Of a stretch of DNA of 5,619 nucleotides, positions 1-5,204 are shown piece by piece. The notes under the pieces were generated by a model. That model ran no database searches. It had not been told where the DNA came from and worked only from the letters and a program-made list of their open reading frames with translations. The position numbers were made by a program, and so were the translations under genes. Every line of letters starts with the position of its first letter. Positions within the stretch are counted from its first letter, which is position 1. The DNA lies in assembly GCA_049431945.1 (NCBI GenBank), contig JBMTDJ010000103.1, positions 1 to 5,619 on the forward strand, in the 5' to 3' direction. This DNA comes from Mxb001 sp049431945. GTDB lineage: Bacteria; Actinomycetota; Actinomycetes; S36-B12.

Positions 1-19
1 GGAGACCAAGAAGGCATAG
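1..19 (+). CDS. C-terminal end of an upstream gene (partial, unidentified)
   Basis: Only the last five codons would lie in the window, reading E-T-K-K-A and then TAG at 17-19. The support is the fit with what follows: the stop sits 9 bases before a strong rho-independent terminator whose U-rich tail faces the + strand, so a + strand gene should end about here. Of the other two + frames, neither stops before the hairpin. Lysine-rich tails are common at the C-termini of many proteins, so five residues do not identify the product. Confidence 0.4.
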
Positions 20-28
20 TCCAACGAC

Positions 29-76
29 AAGGCCCCCTTCCAACGTCGTCAAGACGCGAGAAGGGGGCCTTTGTTT
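29..76 (+). terminator. Strong rho-independent terminator, possibly bidirectional
   Basis: A perfect 12-bp inverted repeat pairs 29-40 (AAGGCCCCCTTC) with 60-71, around a 19-base loop. The loop can itself fold four more pairs (44-47 with 53-56). The 3' arm runs into a T-rich tail (TTTGTTT, 70-76), so it should stop + strand transcription leaving the gene that ends near base 19. The EamA gene on the minus strand ends at 108, so the same hairpin could also stop that operon. On that strand the tail (CCTTGTCGTTGG) is only weakly U-rich, so the minus-strand role is less sure. Confidence 0.9.
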
Positions 77-107
77 GCTGTGCACGCGCTCCGCAGGTAC
101 TGGCGAC

Positions 108-1040
108 TCAGACGGCTTCGATCGGCGCTCGAGGGGTTCGCACGAGCGACACTCCGACAGTGGCGATGGCGAATCCGGCGAGGGCGAGCGGCGGGAGCTG
201 CTCGCCGAAGAGGATCCAGGCCTCCACGAGTGTGACAGGAGGCACCAGGAAGTACAGGCTGGTGAAGCCCGATGCCGTGCCACGGCGGATGAGCCAGAAC
301 ATCAGAAGGATGGCCCCTACCGACAAGACCAGGACCATGTAGGCCAGCACCGCCGCGAATGCCGGCGTCCAGTCGATGCTCAACGGTTCGGTGAGTGCCG
401 CGACCGCCAGCAGGACGACGGTGGCCGCTGCGTACTGCACCGTGTTCCCGGCCAGGGGAGGTATCTCGTCGCCCCACCTCTTCTGGAGCAGCATGGCGGC
501 CGTCGTGCCGGCCAGCCCGACGATGGCGGCCAGGGCCGCTGCCGGAGGCGTCTCACCGGTGGTGAGACCTGGCGCAAGCACGATGGCGGCACCGAGGAAT
601 CCGAACGCAAAGCCCAGCCACTGTCGAGCGTGGACCTGTTCGCCGAGCGCTGGGCCCGCGAGAATCGCGACGAGAATCGGCTGAAGGCAGACGATGAGCG
701 CGGTGACACTCACGGCTAGGCCGAGGTCGATCGCGGTGAAGAGGCCGCCCAGGTAGACGGCGTGCAGCAAGATCCCCACGACCGCCGATCGCGACCACTG
801 GCGACGGCTCAGCAGACGCCGGGATCGCAGGACAGCAACGAGCAGGGCAAACACCACTGTGGCCAGTGCCATGCGCACGCCCAGAAGAGTGAGCGGGGCC
901 GCGTAGGGCAGGCCGTAGCGGGCCCCGATAAATCCGGTGCTCCAGATGACGACGAAGGCACCGGGTGCGACTCGTGCCCACACGTTCACGCGGTCAGCGT
1001 AGGGCCGCGGCGCGCTGTCCGGACCCGTACGCGATACCAA
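108..1040 (-). CDS. EamA/DMT-family permease
   Basis: This is an inner-membrane transporter of the drug/metabolite transporter superfamily, most likely an exporter or permease of small metabolites; the substrate cannot be read from sequence. The 310 residues show about ten hydrophobic segments (near 25-40, 47-70, 85-104, 109-128, 141-156, 166-185, 199-216, 228-248, 259-276, 283-300). They form two EamA repeats. Each repeat has the family's glycine-glutamate turn before its last helix: LGEQVHARQWLG (132-143) and FGEQLPPLALAG (278-289). Length and layout are normal for the family. It lies 28 bases after the GMC oxidoreductase stop on the same strand and is probably cotranscribed with it. The start is uncertain. 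The longest frame begins with TTG (1038-1040) with no ribosome-binding site, while GTG codons at 987-989 and 981-983 would give 293 or 291 residues and still precede the first helix. Confidence 0.9.
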   Translation of the reverse strand: MVSRTGPDSAPRPYADRVNVWARVAPGAFVVIWSTGFIGARYGLPYAAPLTLLGVRMALATVVFALLVAVLRSRRLLSRRQWSRSAVVGILLHAVYLGGLFTAIDLGLAVSVTALIVCLQPILVAILAGPALGEQVHARQWLGFAFGFLGAAIVLAPGLTTGETPPAAALAAIVGLAGTTAAMLLQKRWGDEIPPLAGNTVQYAAATVVLLAVAALTEPLSIDWTPAFAAVLAYMVLVLSVGAILLMFWLIRRGTASGFTSLYFLVPPVTLVEAWILFGEQLPPLALAGFAIATVGVSLVRTPRAPIEAV

Positions 1041-1068
1041 GCGAGGGAGGGTGCCGGTCCCCCCGGCC

Positions 1069-2697
1069 CTACCACTGATCTGCGATTCGCTCTGCGGTGC
1101 GGAACGCCAAGGCCATGATGGTCAGGACGGGATTGAAGCCCCCATTGGTCACGTGCACGGACCCGTCCGCGACGTAGAGATTGTCATGCCCGTGCACTCG
1201 GCCATGCGGGTCGGTGACCGACGCCCACGGGTCGTCGCCCATCCGGCAGGTGCCCGCCTGATGCTGACCCCCGCTGAGCTTCAACCTCGGCGGCGACCCC
1301 CAGATCCGCTGCGCACCGGAAGCGTCGAGCCACTCGCGCACGCGCGCCTGCATGAAATCGGCTGTGCGCACCGTCTCGGGGTGGGTCGAGCCGGACAGCC
1401 GGGCGACCGGGATGCCCCAGCGATCCTTCACCTTCGGGTCAAGAGTCACGCGCGCATCCGGGCTGGGGATCTCCTGCACCGGGCCCATCACGCGGGCCAC
1501 GCGCGTGTAGTTGTCGCGCATGAAGCGCTTGGCCTCGGAGCCCCAGCGCGGCAGGTCCGGTGGCAGGTTGCGCGCCCAGAAGATGATGGGCAAGGCGACG
1601 AATTCGTCCGCGATCATGCCGCCGCCGATGATGTCGGGGTTGCCGTGATTGAACTTCGTGACCCCGGTGGTCACGCCCGGCCCGATCCCGTCGTGCATCT
1701 GCTCGGACATCAGCCCCACAGCACCCGGGTAATAGTGGCCCTGCAGGTTCCGGCCCACCTGGTCGTGAGTATTGCCGAGGCCATGAGGGTGTTCAGCAGA
1801 TCGCGAGTTGAGCAGCAGCCGCGCGGTCTCGATCGCACCGGCGGCGAGCACGACCACTTCCGCGCTCGCGCTCGTGCGTCGATCCTCAGCATCGATGTAC
1901 GTCACGCCGACCACTCGGCCGCCGACCGTGTCGACGCGCTCGACCATGGCCTCGGTCACGACTTCGATCCGGCCGGTCGCTCGCGCGCGAGCCAGCAGCG
2001 TGTTGGCACTGTCATTCTTGGCGTCCACCGGGCAGGCAAAACCGATGCAGTGCTGGCAGTGGATACACGCGGGCCGGCCGCCGTACGGCGTGCTGTTGAT
2101 GAGCAGCGGCACGGCTACGGTCGGCCAGCCGAGCACCTCGGCACCCCTCCGCATCACCGCACCCTGACGATTGAGTGGCACGGGAGGCATCGGGAAGTCC
2201 TTGGATCGCGGCCAGCGCTCGGCACTTCCCGCACTGTCTCCCGAGACTCCGATCTCCCACTCGGCCCGCTCGTAGTACGGCGCCACGTCGGCGTAGCCGA
2301 TCGGCCAGTCGGCGAGCGAGGATCCTTCCGGGACGCCGTAGGTGCTCGCCATCTCGAAGTCCAGCGGCAGGTAGCGCCACGCCTGAGCGCCGTACACGCG
2401 GGCACCGCCGCCGATGCCCGTCGCGTTGTTCTGGTACTCATCCTCGTGCGGGCGCACGGTGCGCGCCTGGCCATCCGGACCGACCACGACGCGGGGATTA
2501 CCCACCAGGGCCGGGCCCGTGTTGTGCCCGTAGCGCGAGTAGCGGTGATTGCGCAGGTGGTCGCGGGGCTCATCTTCGAAGTCGAGCTCGCGGCCGCGCT
2601 CGATGAGCAGCACACTCTTGCCCGCTTCGGCCAGCACGCCCGCGGCGACCCCACCTCCGGCCCCGGCACCCACGACGATGACGTCGTAGATGCTCAT
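1069..2697 (-). CDS. GMC-family FAD oxidoreductase, gluconate/glucose dehydrogenase-like large subunit
   Basis: This is the catalytic flavoprotein subunit of a probable alcohol or sugar dehydrogenase. The 542 residues begin with a Rossmann motif (VVGAGAGGG, 8-16) and an acidic ribose-binding end near E33. GIGGGARVYGAQ (94-105) is the flavin-contacting loop typical of GMC enzymes. The C-terminal domain holds GGQHQAGTCRMG (476-487) and NGGFNPVLTIMA (518-529). H479 and N522 match the GMC catalytic pair and are 43 residues apart, the same spacing as H516/H559 of glucose oxidase. Cysteines C211, C214, C217 and C222 (CX2CX2CX4C) form a cluster as in large subunits of gluconate 2-dehydrogenase type, where related enzymes carry an Fe-S centre. 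No signal peptide is visible. The ATG overlaps the stop of the small-subunit gene as ATGA, with GAGG seven bases upstream (2705-2708). Stop is TAG. Substrate unknown; sugar or glycoside oxidation is plausible. Confidence 0.93.
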   Translation of the reverse strand: MSIYDVIVVGAGAGGGVAAGVLAEAGKSVLLIERGRELDFEDEPRDHLRNHRYSRYGHNTGPALVGNPRVVVGPDGQARTVRPHEDEYQNNATGIGGGARVYGAQAWRYLPLDFEMASTYGVPEGSSLADWPIGYADVAPYYERAEWEIGVSGDSAGSAERWPRSKDFPMPPVPLNRQGAVMRRGAEVLGWPTVAVPLLINSTPYGGRPACIHCQHCIGFACPVDAKNDSANTLLARARATGRIEVVTEAMVERVDTVGGRVVGVTYIDAEDRRTSASAEVVVLAAGAIETARLLLNSRSAEHPHGLGNTHDQVGRNLQGHYYPGAVGLMSEQMHDGIGPGVTTGVTKFNHGNPDIIGGGMIADEFVALPIIFWARNLPPDLPRWGSEAKRFMRDNYTRVARVMGPVQEIPSPDARVTLDPKVKDRWGIPVARLSGSTHPETVRTADFMQARVREWLDASGAQRIWGSPPRLKLSGGQHQAGTCRMGDDPWASVTDPHGRVHGHDNLYVADGSVHVTNGGFNPVLTIMALAFRTAERIADQW

Positions 2698-3104
2698 CCG
2701 GTGACCTCGAAGCCGATCATGCGCCAGGAGACCCCGTCGCGATTGCCACCGTTGGCGGGATCGCCGTAGTAGCCCTCGGCGGCATGCTCGGCCGCATCTC
2801 GGAAGAACACGGCAGGGTCGACCGACCAGTCGGTCGCCACGTCGCCCACCTCGACGCGACGCAGCAACTCATCCTGCGCGGCGAGATCCAACTCGACGAA
2901 TCCGATGCCGGCCGTTGCACGCGCCTCGGTATCCAGCGAGTCGAGTCCGGCGCGATACGTGTCGAGCACGTGGCTCAGGTCTCCGGCGAACTGCCGGTCG
3001 AGGTAGTCGCCCACCCCGGCGTCCCAGCCCCCCGGATAGTCATCCGCCGGGATGAGCCGATCGACGAGCGCGCGCAGCGTGGCTTGCTGCGATTGAGTCA
3101 GCAT
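2694..3104 (-). CDS. Gluconate 2-dehydrogenase subunit 3 family protein (small subunit)
   Basis: This 136-residue protein is the probable partner of the GMC flavoprotein encoded immediately downstream. Family hallmarks are an N-terminal helix leading into LIPADDYPGGWDAGVGDYL (18-36) and a C-terminal block GYYGDPANGGNRDGVSWRMI (111-130), which resembles the GYFGxPxYGGNxxxxGW motif of this family. In characterised relatives such as bacterial FAD glucose dehydrogenase, the small subunit assists folding and export of the large one. I chose the ATG at 3104 because AAGGA lies eight bases upstream and homologues start with a similar M-L-T-x-x-Q. An in-frame start at 3170 would add 22 residues that look like untranslated leader. 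With the chosen start there is no Tat or Sec signal, so the complex is probably cytoplasmic, unlike many proteobacterial versions. Stop and next start overlap by four bases, which suggests translational coupling. Confidence 0.88.
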   Translation of the reverse strand: MLTQSQQATLRALVDRLIPADDYPGGWDAGVGDYLDRQFAGDLSHVLDTYRAGLDSLDTEARATAGIGFVELDLAAQDELLRRVEVGDVATDWSVDPAVFFRDAAEHAAEGYYGDPANGGNRDGVSWRMIGFEVTG

Positions 3105-3112
3105 CGTCGGGA

Positions 3113-3117
3113 TCCTT
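3113..3117 (-). promoter_or_regulatory. Ribosome-binding site fixing the small-subunit start
   Basis: On the minus strand this reads AAGGA, eight bases before the ATG at 3104. It is a good Shine-Dalgarno match and decides between that ATG and the longer in-frame alternative starting at 3170. Confidence 0.75.
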
Positions 3118-3151
3118 GGCACCTTCCTTGACCGGCTCGCATCGATGACAA

Positions 3152-3157
3152 ATTTTA
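3152..3157 (-). promoter_or_regulatory. Candidate -10 box of the dehydrogenase operon
   Basis: The minus strand reads TAAAAT, five of six matches to TATAAT, inside an unusually AT-rich patch (3150-3157) of a GC-rich region. Transcription would begin near 3145 and give a leader of about 40 bases containing the ribosome-binding site at 3113-3117. No convincing -35 box is found 16-18 bases upstream, so this may be a weak or activator-dependent promoter, or chance. Confidence 0.4.
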
Positions 3158-3261
3158 CGGACGCACACACTGTGATGGATGCCGAGGTTAGCCGATGTGA
3201 TCGGACTGAGGGGACGCACCGGCACCCTCTCGGGGATCCCGCGGGTCAGGTCTGCGCCCGG

Positions 3262-3516
3262 ATTCGCTGGGCAATGCCGGCGCCGCTCGAGCCCGGTCGC
3301 GAGGTTCACGATGGGGACGACGGCGGTGGCCTCCACGACATGGAAGGGCAGGACGAAGCCAGCTACGGCGATCAGCCCCGCGAGTGTTGTGCGCAGCGCA
3401 TTCCAGCCGCAGTCAAACTCGGAGAGGAAGTCCGGAGGCGACCCCTGGGCCGCCTCGCTACTCGGCTCAAGGTCGACACTCAGCGTCGACAGCGCCACAA
3501 CGATTCGGCCGCTCAT
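3262..3516 (-). pseudogene. C-terminal remnant of a DUF4349-like membrane-anchored protein
   Basis: The minus frame starting at ATG 3516 resembles the end of actinobacterial DUF4349 proteins. IVVALSTLSVDLEP (residues 5-18) matches the last strand of the domain. Next come the proline-glycine linker, FLSEFDCGWNAL (30-41, matching the family's FLxxLxxGWxAL) and a hydrophobic segment with a conserved-looking leucine-proline (about 42-60). A basic end, LERRRH, follows (76-81). Third codon positions are mostly G or C, as in a true gene. The signal peptide, most of the outer domain and the coiled coil are missing: a stop codon lies two codons before the ATG, and upstream sequence belongs to the amine oxidase on the other strand. 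The frame runs on open to 3040, into the small-subunit gene. GGAAGG six bases before the ATG (3523-3528) could still allow translation. Family recognition is from memory of the pattern, not a search. Confidence 0.55.
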
Positions 3517-3530
3517 CGGTCACCTTCCAC

Positions 3531-3536
3531 TACGGT
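3531..3536 (+). promoter_or_regulatory. Candidate -10 box for a leaderless amine oxidase transcript
   Basis: TACGGT fits the TANNNT pattern of actinobacterial -10 boxes and ends seven bases before the ATG at 3544. Transcription would therefore start at or next to the first base of the start codon. No Shine-Dalgarno sequence precedes this ATG, which agrees with leaderless translation. No good -35 box is visible upstream. Confidence 0.4.
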
Positions 3537-3543
3537 GCTGGGC

Positions 3544-4767
3544 ATGCGCGTGGTGGTCGTGGGAGCAGGCTTCGCTGGACTTGCCTGTGCGGACGAGTTG
3601 ATCCGACTGGGCCATGACGTCACCGTGGTCGAGGCGCGTGACCGGGTCGGTGGTCGAGTCTGGTCGCAAGAACTGGTATCCGGTGATGCGACTACCGTCA
3701 TCGAGCGCGGCGCGGAGTTCATCCTCGAGGGATACGACACACTCCGTCGCTACGCCGGCCGCTTCGGCCTGGAGGTCGCCGACTCCGGCATGTCCTACTA
3801 CGTGCGAGAGCCGCGCGGGACGAGCCAGCCCGTGACGGCGGCCGAGGTGGCCAACACGGCGCAGCAACTGCGCGCGGCGGCCGAGTCGGTGCCGTCCAGC
3901 ATCACGCTGCCGGACTTCCTCGACGGCCGGGCGGGCATCCCACTCGCATCCGCGGAGGTGCTGAAGGCTCGGGCGGCCATCAGTTGGGCAGTCGACGACC
4001 ACGAGCTCTCCGCGCACGTACTCCTCGACTCAGTCGCATCAACACAGCCAGGGCCCACCGCGCGCATGGCGGGTGGCAATCAGTCCATCGCGCTCGCGCT
4101 CGCTGCCGAGATGATCGACCGCATTCGACTCAACACTCCGGTAATCGGTGTCCGGGGCCTCGGCGGCGACGCCGAGGTCCTCACCGCATCGGGGACGATC
4201 TCCGCGGATGCGGTCGTCATCACCATCCCGCTTCCACTGCTCGAGAGCCTGCCACTTGAACCCGCGCTGCCGATCGCCCAGCGCGAGGCCATGGCCCGCA
4301 TGGTCCGCGGCCACGCCGCCAAACTCCACGTCCCCCTGGGCCGTCGGCCGGCGACAAGCGCCGTCCTGAATGCGAGCCGGCGCTACTGGTGCTGGACGGC
4401 TACGGACGGCAGCGGCGAGGTCCAGCGGGTGTTGCATTGCTTCGCGGGATCACCCGGTGCCCTCGCCGGTCTCGACCTGACCTCAGGCCCGAATACGTGG
4501 ATCGACTCGGTCCGCTTGCTGAGACGTGATCTTGACCTCCTGACCGACCAAGCGGTCATGACCACGTGGGACGACGACCCCTGGTCGACATTCGCTTACT
4601 CCGGGCTGGGAGCCCAGTCCCGTGAAGACGATGAGCAACTCATGTCATGCCCGCATGGCCGTATCTACATCGCCGGTGAGCACACGGCTGGCGAGTGGTC
4701 CGGTCTCATGGAAGGCGCACTTCGCAGCGGCATCCGCGTGGCGACACGTCTACACATGAGCCAATGA
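3544..4767 (+). CDS. Flavin-containing amine oxidase (MAO/polyamine oxidase superfamily)
   Basis: This 407-residue FAD enzyme should oxidise an amine to an imine or aldehyde and pass electrons to oxygen or another acceptor. It opens directly with the dinucleotide-binding motif VVVVGAGFAGLACADEL (3-19), followed by the ribose-binding acidic residue and flavin loop VVEARDRVGGRVW (28-40). K260 in GHAAKLHV fits the conserved lysine near flavin N5. The C-terminal flavin site is GRIYIAGEHTAGEWSGLMEG (372-391). The position of the aromatic-cage tyrosine of monoamine oxidases (Y435 of MAO-B) is leucine here (L388), so a classical monoamine substrate is less likely. The protein is somewhat shorter than typical members and has no signal peptide. 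The ATG at 3544 is chosen because the fold starts there. The frame is open 133 codons further upstream, but that stretch looks antisense to the DUF4349 remnant. Polyamine or amino-acid-like amines are plausible substrates. Confidence 0.9.
   Translation: MRVVVVGAGFAGLACADELIRLGHDVTVVEARDRVGGRVWSQELVSGDATTVIERGAEFILEGYDTLRRYAGRFGLEVADSGMSYYVREPRGTSQPVTAAEVANTAQQLRAAAESVPSSITLPDFLDGRAGIPLASAEVLKARAAISWAVDDHELSAHVLLDSVASTQPGPTARMAGGNQSIALALAAEMIDRIRLNTPVIGVRGLGGDAEVLTASGTISADAVVITIPLPLLESLPLEPALPIAQREAMARMVRGHAAKLHVPLGRRPATSAVLNASRRYWCWTATDGSGEVQRVLHCFAGSPGALAGLDLTSGPNTWIDSVRLLRRDLDLLTDQAVMTTWDDDPWSTFAYSGLGAQSREDDEQLMSCPHGRIYIAGEHTAGEWSGLMEGALRSGIRVATRLHMSQ
4154..4181 (+). other. Stable hairpin with a GCGA tetraloop inside the amine oxidase gene
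   Basis: CCTCGGCG (4158-4165) pairs perfectly with CGCCGAGG (4170-4177) around the loop GCGA, a GNRA tetraloop. Four further pairs, two of them G-U, extend the stem outward to 4154 and 4181. It lies in codons for residues around 204-213 (RGLGGDAEVL). GC-rich Gly/Ala codons can make such stems by chance, so a function is unproven. Confidence 0.3.
4554..4563. repeat. Palindrome GGTCATGACC, copy 1 (inside the amine oxidase gene)
   Basis: A perfect 10-bp palindrome within codons for residues 337-340 of the oxidase. The same ten bases recur at 5187-5196 on the acetyltransferase start codon. It may be a regulator site or chance; its position inside a coding region lowers the case for an operator. 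Confidence 0.35.
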
Positions 4768-4772
4768 CCTGA

Positions 4773-4806
4773 CATGACCGTCCAGCGATCGGAGTGGATG
4801 GTCATG
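4773..4806 (+). terminator. Hairpin just after the amine oxidase stop, possible terminator
   Basis: CATGACCGTCCA (4773-4784) pairs with TGGATGGTCATG (4795-4806), giving twelve pairs including one G-U around a ten-base loop. It starts five bases after the oxidase stop codon, a usual place for a terminator. There is no T-run after it, which weakens intrinsic termination, though such hairpins are reported in high-GC actinobacteria. Its arms carry the GGTCATG motif that also occurs at 4554 and 5187, so it could instead be a regulator-binding site. Confidence 0.5.
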
Positions 4807-4869
4807 GAAAGTCATTAGCTGCGCGAGTACTTCACGGACAAGTCACGTTGTTCCAACATGGACGTAGAA

Positions 4870-4897
4870 CGTCAGTGGCGGATACCTGCGACTGACG
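4870..4897 (+). other. Inverted repeat upstream of the 93-codon frame
   Basis: CGTCAGT (4870-4876) and ACTGACG (4891-4897) form a 7-bp inverted repeat. After one mismatch, three more pairs are possible (4878-4880 with 4887-4889). It lies 25 bases before the candidate GTG start at 4923 and could be an RNA hairpin or an operator. The stretch 4768-4922 otherwise shows only the hairpin at 4773-4806; I find no convincing promoter in it. Confidence 0.3.
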
Positions 4898-4922
4898 ACA
4901 ACTTCGTCACCGTGGAGGATTC

Positions 4923-5204
4923 GTGGACCAGATCGCGACCCAGATGCCTAGCACTAGCACTGCAACCACGTCCGTCGCCGTACCGCATCACTCGTCCTGC
5001 CTGACGCTGGACGTAACCAAATTCCTGCTCGGTCGGGTGAGCATGGACGATGTAGGCCAGTACTGCGTGCTGACCGCACTGGCCCCCCTGCGCCACGGCA
5101 TAGCCTGCGGCGACACGCAGGCAGCTGACGTTGTTGGATGCATTGCAAGCCAACCTCAAGCATCGCGCCGTCGTCAGTCACAATGTGGTCATGACCATTC
5201 GTGA
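4923..5204 (+). CDS. Possible small protein of unknown function (93 residues, doubtful)
   Basis: A GTG-started frame with GGAGG (4914-4918) four bases upstream, a spacing on the short side. Codons up to about residue 69 favour G or C in third position, as real genes here do. The tail from about residue 70 (GTT GTT GGA, ATT, CAA CCT CAA and others) loses that bias and ends in low-complexity arginine and glutamine. The product starts with a Ser/Thr-rich stretch (10-17) and has a hydrophobic-acidic core with several cysteines (26, 48, 62, 73, 88). I recognise no family, signal peptide or membrane helix. It overlaps the acetyltransferase start by 14 bases in another frame, which would permit translational coupling. 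It could be a true orphan gene, a decayed or frameshifted gene, or a chance frame. If it is not a gene, 4768-5190 holds only the hairpins and palindrome listed separately. Confidence 0.35.
   Translation: MDQIATQMPSTSTATTSVAVPHHSSCLTLDVTKFLLGRVSMDDVGQYCVLTALAPLRHGIACGDTQAADVVGCIASQPQASRRRQSQCGHDHS
5186..5197. promoter_or_regulatory. Perfect 12-bp palindrome on the acetyltransferase start codon
   Basis: TGGTCATGACCA is exactly self-complementary, and the start ATG begins its second half (5191). A dimeric regulator bound here would block transcription start or early elongation. The inner ten bases repeat the palindrome at 4554-4563, and its half-sites recur in the hairpin at 4773-4806. CACAAT (5179-5184), a four-of-six -10 match, sits at the right distance for a leaderless start at 5191. 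Binding is inferred, not shown. Confidence 0.35.

Noticed and set aside
75..719. + strand frame of 214 codons opposite the EamA gene
   Set aside because: It is charged, low-complexity sequence with no motifs, and is antisense to a clear ten-helix membrane protein.
1051..2769. Long + strand frame (572 codons) opposite the GMC gene
   Set aside because: It is rich in Arg, His and Ala, matches no family, and is antisense to a gene with clear catalytic motifs. High-GC codon bias keeps this antisense frame open.
3105..3170. Longer start (3170) for the small dehydrogenase subunit
   Set aside because: A good ribosome-binding site precedes the ATG at 3104 and the family starts there. The extra 22 residues are not a signal peptide and would cover the candidate -10 box.
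3145..3543. N-terminal extension of 133 codons to the amine oxidase
   Set aside because: The FAD-binding fold begins exactly at the ATG at 3544. The extension has no recognisable domain or signal peptide and lies antisense to the DUF4349-like fragment.
4848..4870. TTGTTC and TAGAAC as a promoter for the 93-codon frame
   Set aside because: The spacer is only 11 bases, too short for a standard -35/-10 pair.
5131..5154. GTTGG...CCAAC inverted repeat containing TGCATTGCA
   Set aside because: The arms are only five bases and the inner TGCA-T-TGCA cannot fold as RNA. It is too weak to call an operator without comparative data.
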